Source: Pholiota molesta
Lineage: Eukaryota > Basidiomycota > Agaricomycetes > Agaricales > Strophariaceae
DNA: 51,639 nt
Assembly: GCA_014925825.1 (NCBI GenBank)
Contig: JACGCK010000282.1
Span: 1-51,639 of the forward strand
Reading direction: 5' to 3'
Positions 10,871-22,126 of this stretch are shown one piece after another (position 1 is the stretch's first letter; each line of letters begins with the position of its first letter). A program made the translations under genes and the position numbers. The notes below the pieces were generated by a model. It was not told where the DNA came from, searched no databases, and saw only the letters and a list, made by a program, of their open reading frames with translations.

Positions 10871-11832
10871 TCAAGCAAAAGACAGACCAAACAGAACGCA
10901 TACTAGTAGTATCACAGAATCCTTATGACATATAGCCAAAATTCGCGCTGGGGTCGTAAATTGTTCGGAATTGGAATGGGAATCTCGCGTCGAAGAGATG
11001 AAGATTAAAACAAGAGGTAGTTCCTTGTTTCGATCTTTTGCGATGGACTCTAAGGCGTCGAAGATTCGTACACAGACAGAGCCCTCATTGACCTGGTCCC
11101 AAGGGCCATTGACGACTACAGTTGACGCCAGTGGGCATCTCTCGGGGAAGTCCTCATTTGCCGCCGCGATCCATGGTTCGACGATCAAAGTTTGAATTTG
11201 GACTTCTGCCATGCGAGTAAATATCAGGGGGTCATTGTCGATCGCGTCACCGACATGTCGAGAGAGGGATGGTATCTTTCGGACCATTTGGTACACAAGG
11301 GAGGCGTTTATGTGGTACATGATTTGGTCCTCCCCATCGGCGCGAGTGAGATACGGCTGGCGCGGTAGCATTATGCTGGAGAGCAATGCACCGCGGCTTT
11401 CCAATAGTTTAGAGGTTTTGAGTGCGATAATTCGTGAATGTTCCAAACTGGAAAAAGAGCGCCGCAGACTCCTTGTCTAGCCATCATGTGCGGCTGAGAT
11501 AGCGGTCCTGACTACAATGTCGATCTCGGATTCGATGGTCGAACAAAGTTCGTACCGCGACTCCTGCAGTAGGCGATCGTGTGTCTTTGAAATAGCTTGG
11601 GGTTGACATGCAAAGACAAGATATCAAGTACTAGAAATGGAAAGCTTCATTCAAAATGTTGGCCAAGAAGAACACCCGATGACTCGGAAGTATTCTCACG
11701 TTTACGAGAGCTCGGGGAAGGGTTATTTACCGTCGTGAAGACTCCTCCATGAATCTGCACGGCCTTCTGTTCAGCGAACATGATGGAGGCTTGGGAATAT
11801 GCCCTTGGGCCGCGAGAATTGGCCGCCGCCAT
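10871..11832 (-). pseudogene. NACHT-derived NLR-like gene, copy 2 (broken)
   Basis: This is the paralogue of 7560-8501 with the same exon-intron plan. The first exon encodes SQASIMFAEQKAVQIHGG and ends at a GTGAGA donor near 11700. Two lesions are clear by alignment with copy 1. A 7-nt deletion near 11599 removes bases corresponding to TATGATT and shifts the frame. A CAG-like codon has become TAG near 11478. Downstream, a 191-residue frame remains open and still resembles NACHT (HVGDAIDNDPLIFTR, LIVEPW). Walker A is missing and Walker B reads VVVNGPWDQ. Substitutions without stops in this 3' half suggest either recent loss or continuing use of a shorter product. Confidence 0.7.
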
Positions 11833-12201
11833 AGCTGGAGCGGAATTTCGCGCTAAAGAAGTTAGTGGTAGATGAACGTGAAGGGGCTTATAAGAAGAGA
11901 AGGAGTGAGGGTATACGACGGGGTCAGTTCTGGAGCATATATATGTATAGATTCATATGTGGACAAACTGAAGCGCTGTGCTGGCACACGCTGATGCTGT
12001 GAGGACGGGTACAAAGCCTGTACATGTCAGATCTATTCTCGCAATGTCAAATGCAAGCTCCGCTAGGTTCTCAGCTGGTTCTCATTATTCAATTCGTGTG
12101 AGATGTACTAGGGTTTGTATCGCTTTCCTGTACTCCAGAATGTGTCAGGATCGTTGTTATGTTCATATGTACAGATATATAAGATGAAGCCCAAACCTAT
12201 G
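11833..12201. repeat. Spacer between NACHT-derived copy 2 and UNC-50 (block A, second copy)
   Basis: It holds the shared promoter/3' space of the pseudogene and UNC-50, plus the duplicate block at 11996-12095 that matches 9280-9400. No gene is visible. Confidence 0.5.
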
Positions 12202-13356
12202 CTACCAGAAATAAGCCCCTAGTACATGATGAGCTACGTTGAACCCAAGCAATGACACGACATAGGCGGTAAAGAGAGGTAAAAGTGGTGAGAGAAGTAG
12301 CTCTGAGCGAACCAGGAATGGAAGCGCTGGAAGATAAATTAACACATATACTCTCATGACGTCGATGGAACTGATATACACACCATTTAGACCGAGATAA
12401 ATGCCATAGGTGTATTGGGTGAATCTAGATGCATATCAGTCGGTGAGTCACTACATGTCAAGGAGATATACTATCCGACTTACGCAGCGAGGTAAAGCGT
12501 GTTGCCTACAAACAGACATATCCATCTATCTTTTAGAATTATAGGTAATAGGAATAATTGTGCCAAGTAAAGAGTGAGGTAAAGAGGGAAAAACGCGTTC
12601 GTATGAACGTCAAATGCATACGCCCATTCAACCTGCGAGTCTGCGGGTGTTGAATGAGAAGGAGGTGATAGTAGGAGACGGTTCGCGGTAAACCTGAGCA
12701 AAGATCAGCAAAGAACTCGCTGTACACGATATTGAAGGAATATACCATAGGATTGTCGCAACGACGATACCCGATAGTAGGAAGTCCCGTAGTATCATAA
12801 TGAACGCGAGCGATATAATGTCTTGCAAGCGATAAGAGTATACCACGCCCCAGGCAACAGCGGAAACTAGAAAGTCGAATTCAGCAACATTCCGTAAAAA
12901 ATCAAAGGCTCATCTGCCACATACCACATAAACATGCTCCGATCAAGACCAGGATGGCTGGGTCATCTCGCGCCCATGTGTTTTTCGTTTCTAGCGATTG
13001 AATAGGTGAGGTGAAACTGAAGGTCATGTCGGGATAACATACGTTTATGGAAATACACATTGCGATACCTGGATATGCGCCTGTCAGTGATTGCCTTCTA
13101 TATTGACTTCGATAGACTAACACTCTCCGCGGCGCGAGGCACAAGTACGTCAATTGCCATGCGGCGAGCTCAAAGTCCTGAACACTTTTATGTTAGCACA
13201 ATGTCGGGTGAGTTTCAGAAGACATATGCTTGCCATTTGTTGCAGCCTGTGCAAACGCTTGAACATGACAGGGAGTCGGAGTGAGCTGGAGCTACGGCTC
13301 GACGAGGCATGGCCATCCTCCGGCGAATACGACGCGCTGGTGATGGGAAGCATCAT
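12202..13356 (-). CDS. GMH1: UNC-50 family membrane protein (GMH1 homologue)
   Basis: Eight exons sum to 768 nt, or 255 aa, with no frame problem. The product is a multi-pass Golgi/ER membrane protein. Yeast Gmh1 binds an Arf-GEF, and metazoan UNC-50 is needed for trafficking of some receptors. Family landmarks in order are FKRLHRLQQMDFELAAWQL, the signature KNTWARDDPAILVL, then EWAYAFDVHTNAFFPL and LFVGNTLYL, and a last exon ending AHHVLGAYFW. Hydrophobic segments match the usual five membrane spans. The first intron (13233-13178) has a GC donor (ATG|GCAAGC), a legitimate GC-AG intron. Exon 3 is only 26 nt. The start is MMLPIT; the second Met, one codon later, is equally possible. The gene is divergent from the WW-domain gene. 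Confidence 0.93.
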
Positions 13357-13604
13357 GTACTCATTCGGATTCCTGGGTCGTCGAAGTATGGCCAGCGTAA
13401 GGTCTGGGCGGTATACGTTGTCTGAAGTAACGTGTCTGGAGAAAGCTGTGGCCCGTCGGGAAACGTGATGGCGGCGGAGTGGCCATGCCCCGTCGGAGTT
13501 TAAACTGTATTTTCGGAGAATGAAAGGAAAACCAGCAGGCGAGCCATTCTTGATCCCAACCGCCCTTCTTCACTTTTCCGCATACGTCCATCCTTGTCTA
13601 ACCC
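13357..13604. promoter_or_regulatory. Bidirectional promoter, UNC-50 / WW-domain gene
   Basis: This 248-bp gap separates two divergent start codons, so both promoters must lie here or overlap the 5' coding ends. I see no confident core element. Confidence 0.5.
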
Positions 13605-16600
13605 ATGGAAACCGAAAACGAGCCGCTCGACTGGGGGAACGGCGAAGAGGAGCAACAGGAAGCTCTCCGACGGGCCTCTCATGACTATGCCACTCGACAA
13701 GACCCTCGAGTGGCGGAGGATGTCGAGGACGACACAATATCCCTCGGCGACGAAGAGGAACAGGGATACTACTATCAGCGTGATGTCGCGCAAAAGGAGC
13801 TCTATTCTGCAGCCAATACTGCAAATGACCCTTTGGAGAGGCCCCCTTCAGTACAGAGGCGGGCAGGCTCTACGGGCGCTAATGACCAGCAACGGTCCCA
13901 GCACGACTATCGTGACAGAGACAACTTCGAAGGTGCCCATCACCCCTCCAATGTGTCAACAGGTTCACCTTCTAGGCAACGCTACTCGAGAAACCAAGTA
14001 CCACCTGCGCAACCCAATACCACCCGCCTCAAGCATGCATTGCCACCGAAGCCACTCCCCGCAAATGTGCCCTACTTACCCCCGTCTCACCCTTCTATCG
14101 TGGCAGCGACAAGTATGACTGAGATTTCGCCAATGGCGACTTCTAGCGATGCCAAGAAAATCAATGGAGCGAGTGGAAAACTTGATTTACCACCCACAGC
14201 AAGTGACCTTCCTCCAGGCTGGGAGCGGCGATATCCCCGCAGTGGAGGACAGGCATACTTCTATAACAAAGAGACCCACGTATCGACTTGGACCCATCCC
14301 GTGAGCAACATCCCTTCCTCTAGTTCTGGGCAATCCCGGCACCGCACGCGTAGCGGGTCTTCGAGCCAAACCTATATGACAACATCTAACTCTGATATGC
14401 ATCACACGCAGACCTCGCGCGCGAATCGTGATCGTTCACATGGCCGACCTGACCCTGACATCGAAGATGCACCTCGAGCTGCGGTCGCTGATCCCAGAGA
14501 CCTTTCGTATGAAGATCGCCATTACAGGCCTCCTGGAGAGCCTGCTCCTGTGGGTCATGAAGTACACCCTGTAATACGCAGCGAAGCTGTTGGTAGTCAA
14601 ATCCCTCGATCGCGGTATGATAGGTCTCCCGCTGCTTCGCCCACTCGTCAGCGGAGGCCGAGGTCACTTACTCCTCCTAACATTCGAGTGGCACAAGATC
14701 ATGCTAGGACCCAGGGTTTCACTCCTCCTCGCAGAAGCGATAATATGTCCCGCGAGAGGCATGGTTATACTAACGCAGAGTCCGCTCTCCCTAGAGACGT
14801 CGATATGCTCCCACCAGACCGTTGGGGCGCCCCTCAAGATCCTTCCATAGACTTCGATAGGTCAGACCGCATTTCTCGCAAACCGCCTCCTCGAGGGCTC
14901 GATGATCGCGATTTGGACCATCCCTCTTACAAGCCTTCTGGTAGACCTCCTGTTTCCAGGAGGCCGGACAGCAACCGAGGAGTACCTAGAGATCGAGAAC
15001 CACCCCGTCAACCTGATACACGCGAGCCTCCAACCGGAAATTCAGGCTTCCTATCTGCGTCCAGTACGTTATCAGCCTCCCATTCTCTGCTCCCATCTCT
15101 CTTCGCCCGCCATGTGTTCGCGCTTGTGTCACAATCAGTTGGAAAGCAACTTTGGACTCGATTTCCATTGATTGCTTTCTTTCAAGCTACGGCTTCAATA
15201 CTGCTCTCATCCACGATCCTTCCAACTATTCCCACTACATATCGATTCCGGTCTGTTCTGTGTGGCCTAGCCGTTTTTCTTTTTTCTTTCGTCTTCTTCC
15301 GCCTCTGCTCCTCTAATCGTTGTCTTTTCCATTCTCACTCCGTTGTCGCTCTTTTCTTTCCGGCACTACAGGACCTTATCCTCGCGAACGCGATGTTGGC
15401 CGCGACTATCCGCCTTATCGCGAGCCCATCACGGACCCAGGCCCCCACCACCATCGGACCGCAAGGAAAGGATGCCTCGTTATGAGCGTTCCGCGAGTTC
15501 GAATGGACCTCCATCTAACATAGGCCCTCCCGATCGCGAGCTGTTCAACCCGAGAGGACGAGACTACGACAATCGCCCACCACCACCGGACAACCGTCCG
15601 CCACCCAACTATGAACAACGCCGGGGTGGCGAACGCAATTTCGACCGCAGCAGGCGCGATCTCACGCCTGAGCCATTGCCACCCGCCAGACACGTTGACA
15701 ATCACCATCATCGCCCTGGCCTTGAGAGGCCAGCCCGGTATCCAGACTCATACGATCGACCTTCGCCCGAGGAAGCAGCTCAAATATCACGTACGTCTTC
15801 TTCCACAAAATCCAGCTGGCCAGTATACCGACTTCAACTTCTCTTCCCATGTCCATCCTCCACCGTCAACGTCTTCTGCCTTTTTACACTGATCGCTTAA
15901 ACAGACCGGAGGCGAGCTCCATTACCTCCTCAAGAGACCACATTTCTATCTTCCGGCCCATCTTCCGGCCCACAGTCTAGAGACCCTCCGCCGCATGTTC
16001 CAGTTCAGGAATTCATACCTAAATCGCAAGGCTGGGCTAATGGCGAACCTAATCTTCCGCGCCGCCCCAAGTTTGACGCTACCAATCCAAAGCCTCTTCC
16101 TCATGAACGTGAACGCGGACGACCAAGCACCCCGCCTGGTTATGGACAAGACTATAGAAGCAATGGGCCTGGACCTAGGCCCCAGGATCGAGGCCGCCAC
16201 GAGTATTCTCAGCTCCCACCTAAATTGGATACTCGCATGGACATCGACCCGCGCGACTTGGCCAGTACCAGACGTCCGCCGTCTCCTCGAAACGTAAGGA
16301 ACCCGCGTGTTCGTGTGGACGATCTGGACGATCTTCCGGAAGGCCCACGGTCTGCTCGATCCGCTCACAATCTACCGGAGAGGCAACCATATCACTCGAC
16401 GGCACCGTCCATTGTTCCGCCGCCGAATGCCAGATACGAGAATGCTACTCCTGGTGGATTCCCGCCGCCGCCACCGCCGCCGCATCGCTCTGGGTATCAA
16501 GATGATAGAAGATTTAACGACCAACGAGATAGTCGAGATGGGCGAGATAATCGTTCTGGATGGAGAGACAATCAACCTGGGAGGGACAGTCAGCCCGGAA

Positions 16601-18071
16601 ATGGTTATCCAGATCGGAATCCAGTAAGTTGTCAGCTTTCATTTACTAGAGTACTCTCTGATGATTGTTATTAGCCACCAAGGCGCGATTTCAGAGGTCG
16701 ACCAGAAGATGGCGGACGTCCGCCCGCAGCCTCTGGCGCAAATAACATGCCGATAGGGACTAGGAAACATAACTTACCTGACAATCCCCTTGGACCCCCT
16801 TCCTTTTTCCCCAATGGTGGGCCTGTCCCTCCCCCTCCTGCGGCCTTTGGGTTCAATCCCGACGCGAGACCACCGTCATCAACTTTGATTCACCCTGCCA
16901 AAGCTCTTGAGCTGAATGCTAGAGTATGTAAATTGATTTGTTGGATATACCCTTATCCTCATTTTCGTGTGCTATAGCTTCCAAACCGTCCGGCAGTGGA
17001 ACACCGTCTTCCTGAAGCGCCGCAACAGACTGAGCCAGCTGTAAGTCGGGTCTCACTATGATGATATGCACTTCTGACGCGCATATAGTCACATTCGAAT
17101 CAACATTCTTCGGCACTCGCTGAAGCGGAGAAATCGAAGCGTCGAGTATCGCGATTCTCGCCTCTGATTCCCGTAAGTATTTTTTCGTCTTTGTACGAAA
17201 ATAATTGTGTTGACTTGGCCTCGGATAGAAGGGCGATATGCAACAGGAGAAGACCATGGTGCAACTTTCTTCCCCTGCAACAGCGCCCGAGGATATCAAT
17301 CACCATCCTGCTACCCCTCCTCCGATATCCAGAAATTCTTCCATGCTTTCTATGAACGAACAAACATCTGCCCAACATTCAGAACGTGGACAATCATCTG
17401 AAGGTCGTCGCACCCCACATAGTGATGTGCGGGCTTTGGATGATCGACGAGAGGACAATACACTTTCCAGTCGATTCTCTGACGATATTCTTGCATCTGC
17501 ATCCTCCGATTTCCGGGCCCGCAGACTGTCAGCCACACGAAGCACATTGTCGCCTGCGGATTCTGCCCCTCTTCAACGATGGGCCGACCAACGGGAGATT
17601 GTAGCATCACCAATAATGGGCGATCCCGAACGTGCGCCGGATGTGCCAACTTCCCTCTCCCGCCGCATGAGTGGCGAGAAGCCTCCTCGGCATCGCAAGT
17701 TCTCGTCTCAGTACAAGGTTCCTGAAGATAATGTCCCGATCGAACCAATCGTCTTCGAAGCCCGTGAAGAACATATTCAAGTCGTACAGGAGAACACTTT
17801 GAAGGATCGCCTGGACAACGCCAATTCTCAGAGACGGGGCTCTTTACTTGAGCGCTTATCCTCTGCTGATGACAGCGTTGCGCCAGCAGCGGACCTCTCG
17901 GATGCTCAGCCACAGTCATTGCGCGATCGACTTGTTCCGTCGAAGAGGGATCACAATGACCTGATCGACGCGAACGAGCCGGGATCTGCGTCGTATGATG
18001 GCGATGATGGAGGCGACAGCAAGCGGATCAAGCGTCGGAGCGCCAAAGGAAAACGGGGTGGAAGAAGATAA
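13605..18071 (+). CDS. WW-domain, Arg/Pro-rich disordered protein
   Basis: There are seven exons: 13605-15063, 15372-15790, 15905-16623, 16675-16923, 16978-17040, 17089-17172 and 17229-18071. One WW domain lies near residues 205-235, DLPPGWERRYPRSGGQAYFY...THPV, with both tryptophan-type positions and the proline present. The rest is low complexity: RDR/RE/DR repeats, PPPPPP runs and a basic C-terminus (KRIKRRSAKGKRGGRR) that could be a nuclear signal. Such proteins often act in splicing or transcription, but nothing here proves it. Exon 2 enters in the frame RERDVGRDYPPYREP and must leave in the frame PPPSDRKERMPRY. The switch is at a C5 run near 15442, and one extra C makes the exon sum 3837 nt (1278 aa). 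The first intron is 308 bp, five times the local norm. Confidence 0.8.
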
Positions 18072-18260
18072 AACTCATTGCTCGGCTCGAAGAATTCGAA
18101 GAGATCAAAAAATGTCTTTTTAGAAAATGTTTCTTCTGTTTAATATGCCTATGTCGTCGTTTTGCTCTGTATTCTCGTGCACATCATTATCCATTTTTCC
18201 TATTTGTTCTGTCTCAAGCAATAAAATGCTGTCATTTTGTTATTCAACCGTTTTCCGAAT

Positions 18261-19000
18261 TTAGACGAAGTCTCTTCTCTCCGGGTAAGCAGACCTGTTT
18301 TGTAATTGGGATGTAGTTGGCCAGGGGTTTCGGTACATTCGAACGAGAGCCACGCCTAGAAGGAACAAACACAATACTTAGTTAAATTCCGACAAGGCCG
18401 CAAAGTAAGTGACGTACGAATTGGCTGCAACATGATATGGGGAAGAATTACAAGCTTTTTGCTTTTAGGTTGCGTAGCAAAGATGTGGTGGCTGACAGGA
18501 CCAGAACTTGAATCAGAACGCAGTTCCGGCGCAAGGGGAACCGCAATGATAGAAGACTCTTCTTGACGACCTTCAAATGTTTCGTTACAGGGATGGAGGA
18601 CATCGTAGCTCTGGTTATCGCTGGTAGCCTCTGGAATGTCGGATTTTGGTTGCAGCTGCAGTGAAGACGCAGATTCATTGACATTGTAGAGCGTTCTGAG
18701 AACGTTTGGATTTTTATAGGAGTCTCGCCTAGAACGAAGAGACCGGATAACATTGCTGTCCGGGTTTCTATCAACTTGAGATGTGTTCAACATGCCGCCA
18801 GAGCTCCACCTAGCCAAGTGAGTTTGGGTTTGGGACCGTACAGAGAGGTAATATGGGTTTTGGTGGATTAGCGCCCAGATGCCGTCGGGAAGTGCCGACT
18901 TTAGAAGATCTTTCCTATTTGAGTAAGTAGGAAGAAAAGGCTAATGCAGCAAACATCAGGTTCATCACCACAACTAGAATGTCAAACAGCCTCTCCAAGA
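18261..19000 (-). CDS. Hypothetical protein, tail-to-tail with the WW-domain gene
   Basis: The main exon reads KDLLKSALPDGIWALIHQNP and continues through DVLHPCNETFEGRQEESSII. A GTACGT donor near 18418 joins an exon (VALVRMYRNPWPTTSQLQN) ending at a TAA at 18263-18261. Upstream, after a weak GTTTGC intron, a segment LERLFDILVVVMNLM may be the preceding exon and is hydrophobic. I could not fix the start codon, and no family is recognised. Its 3' end is about 190 bp from that of the WW-domain gene. The exon structure is inference from splice consensus and frame. Confidence 0.4.
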
Positions 19001-19384
19001 AAGAGACTTCTAGCTCGCAACTTGAATGATTTTGGCATAGTGGGCGTCAATCACGGGTAATTAATTTCAAAAACCTATATTATTATACAAGGAGTAATTA
19101 AAATATGCGTTGAAAATATCATGAATTGGATATCAAATCCATCGTTAGTATTACGGGTTCCGTAGGTCGGAGAGCATTATAAGAAAGCTACAATATGTGT
19201 GGCGTGTGGCCGCTGTTGGAGTTTGACCAGATCGAAGCAGTATGTAGTCGAAGAAATTATGATGACTGAATAAGGTAATGGAAGCAATAGTGCCAGGTCG
19301 GTCCAGCCGTGTCTTCGGATCGTCTCTTCAAGAGAGGTCATTATAGAGTATCAACAACTCCGTTGTTGCATGTGTCGGACGTGT

Positions 19385-19840
19385 TTAACTGTAAGGACCA
19401 AGGTAAGTGAGATTCAGATAATAGGATTGTGTTATCTGATGCGATACCCACAGATGTCATCCTTGAGTGCGAGATAATCTCGATATGACATGGAAGCATG
19501 TGGTTTGTTGGGTCGTAGATTTTCATGGTGAATAACTTTTGGGTATCCGATATTAACTCGACTTTCCCCCTTCACAGGATCGACTGGGAGACCGTATGTC
19601 GATGCTCTTGTGGTCGGTGTACCAGTTGGGTGATTGTGCGACATCGGAGCGACCAAGACATATCCATTCGGATCGGGAGTAGTGAGAATAATCACAGGAT
19701 GCTGCCCTACATTCCCCTGTTGGTAAATTAGCCTCGGAATAGCTTTATAGGAGGGTGGGTTGACATACAGCGCCATCTGGACGAGGAATAAAGTGCTTTG
19801 GCTTTGCTTTCATGATGTCTCCTTCTTGGACGCACGGCAT
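19385..19840 (-). CDS. Small fungal hypothetical protein (GQHPVIIL / SHNHP motif)
   Basis: Three exons (19840-19769, 19716-19448, 19388-19385) sum to 345 nt, or 114 aa; the stop is split from its preceding Gly codon by a 59-bp intron. The order is MPCVQEGDIMKAKPKHFIPR, GNVGQHPVIILTTPD, VLVAPMSHNHPTGTPT, GLPVDPVKGESRVNIG, and HENLRPNKPH. The GD..K.KHF...GHPVIIL...V.VAP.SH layout vaguely recalls a small SH3-like barrel, as in PemK-like folds, but this is only an impression. I know of no function. There is no signal peptide or membrane segment. Confidence 0.55.
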
Positions 19841-22126
19841 TGCGGAAGGCATTATTATTGAAGTAATACAATATTGTTCGAATGAGTGTAGAGTTTACGA
19901 CGGTATCGCTGAGTCGTAAGAAATATTAACTGGATGATAAATATGTGTTAGTATGTAAATTTCGGGATTGATGAAGAGTATGACAGCATACGGATTATAG
20001 AGAACCAGAAGAGTCGACTAGATGTAAGAGGAGATCGACGCTCGCGGTCAGAACACAACCAAGAGTCGGCTCTCTGGTTTAAGGAGCAGTCGGAAATCCT
20101 GTCCTCTATATATACCGACGGATTCCAATAATGATAATGAAATATTCGGCCTATTGCCTAGATGCCACCATGCACAAACACGCATTGGATGGCGTTTGCA
20201 ATGATATGCTATGCCAATTTTAGTCCACACATTCCAACGGACGTATCGAATTCGCAGGAGCGTCGGGTCGTCGGGAGCTCAAAAAGGATACCAGACGTCG
20301 GTCTTTAGCCCCCGCACAGGGATCGTCGTTTCAAGCTGGCAGGAAAAGGCGATGCTGTCCTCCGCAACCGGAACGTCAAACACCTCGAGGCATCGAAGGA
20401 GGCGAAAAGGCGGACAAAAGCTGTACATTGATCCTATTATCGCAAATTATCGTATAGGATCTCCCAGGCTCTACCAATAACTGGATGGCATTATTTTTGG
20501 CCAGATAACGTGGGTGTGTTTCTGTCCATGTGCGGGACCTGGGGGGACCAACTGCGACTCGATCGCTGTGACCTCCATCAGTATCATTATCAGGACAGAT
20601 CGGCTGCAAAAATAGAAAGCTACGATATGAAAGTATGGGTCGGCGGTCGCAGGCGACGTTCAAAGGACTCGTATGTTTTGAGGAGTGTTTCCGATTTTCA
20701 AACTTCTCTGTCATGTCACGTCTAGTAGGCTGTGGGCATCATGTGCGTTGGGTATCTACCAGATAGAGAGGCATGCTGGCAAGGTTCAAAGCATAAAAAT
20801 TATTTTATTAGGCCTCTCAAGAGCAGTTGGCATTAGAATCGGCACTTGCAATTTTTTCTTCTTAATGAATCGCTTCAATAACGAGTAAAATGACTAAACG
20901 AGTGTGGGGTGGATGCTCGCCACACCGATAATAACATCACAAGAGCCGCAAGGCAGGTGGCATCCAGTTTTACGGCCTTTCTTGGAATTCATCCATAAAA
21001 TTTTCCAATACCTATGTGAACCAGGCTATCGCATATTTCAAGTACGCCTGAGTATGATTTTCTCTGGCAGAATGTCGCTGGCATTTACGTACTTAGTAAG
21101 TACCCCGAGTATAACAGCAGCTTTCCATCAATGTGGACTTGTTTTAATATCGACCACTCATATCTAATAAAATCCGTCTGAAACTACATATCGTACTTGC
21201 TGCATGCTCAGCTTTCGGGAATGCAGCGAGCTACAGGTTTCATTCTGCCGCTTTGAATAATGCGACTCTTCAGGGCACCAAGATCGAATATTTGAGCAAT
21301 TGGTCCAGCTGGGTGGTAGATCTAAGTCTGGATACCTTAGAAGATATCATGAACCAGCTGATAGAACGTTGTTTGATGCGAACTGTCATGCATCCCGAAG
21401 ATCATGATGTCGATAAGAACATTACAGGCACACATTTTGCTCTTCTCTGTACTACCTCTGCAGTCATTTTACGGGACATTTAGAAGACATCATTCTGTGG
21501 AAACATTATCATGTTTAATGATTAAAGAATTCAATCATTTAGGTTCTGTGTTTGCCATCCGTACTGAATAATCCGGCTTTGGCATTCAAACTAGCGCCGT
21601 ACGGATTTATAAATAGGCGCCGACTCTCGAAAAGGCGCTTAGGATTACTAGTAGATGGTAAACGGATATGTTCATCAATGATACAACAGAATTCGGAATG
21701 CAGTATCTCTTGCATACTAGGTATAAGTATCGGGGAAGATGTCAGCAGCAATGTTCACCAAAATGCTTTACTGCCTGCAATCCTTGGTCAGAAATTATAG
21801 AAAGATTGTATGAGGTTCCCTAATTAATCACGATCGAATCGAGTCCGAAGTCACTCGCAGGGTATATAGAAAATAGCTATCTTTTTACGAAAGGATATGG
21901 TGGGGAATACAGCATAAATGGTCATGACAGATATGGGATCGATGTAGACATGAAACTTGTTCAAGGTTAGTCGCTATCTGCGGGGTCGTACCCGACAGTT
22001 TGCATTATAGTAGCCGTGAAGGGGTCATTAGCCTTGAGGAGGCTGCCGCTGCCGGACTCGCGGTGGGGGCTTCTTTGTGTATCATCTCGGGATAGCATGA
22101 GGCGACCGTATTGTAGAGAATGCGGT
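19841..22126. other. Gene-poor interval
   Basis: About 2.3 kb with no gene I can support. Open frames at 20211-20480, 20376-20714, 20904-21167 and 21253-21483 lack family motifs and coherent introns. This may be decayed sequence or long UTR/intergenic space. Confidence 0.4.

Noticed and set aside
15064..15485. Continuation of the first exon of the WW-domain gene to a stop at 15485
   Set aside because: A good GTACGT donor and CACTACAG acceptor bracket 15064-15371, and the Arg/Pro-rich frame resumes after it, so this is intron.
20211..21483. Several 70-110-codon frames
   Set aside because: No family motif, no consistent splice sites, and overlap on both strands; left as intergenic.
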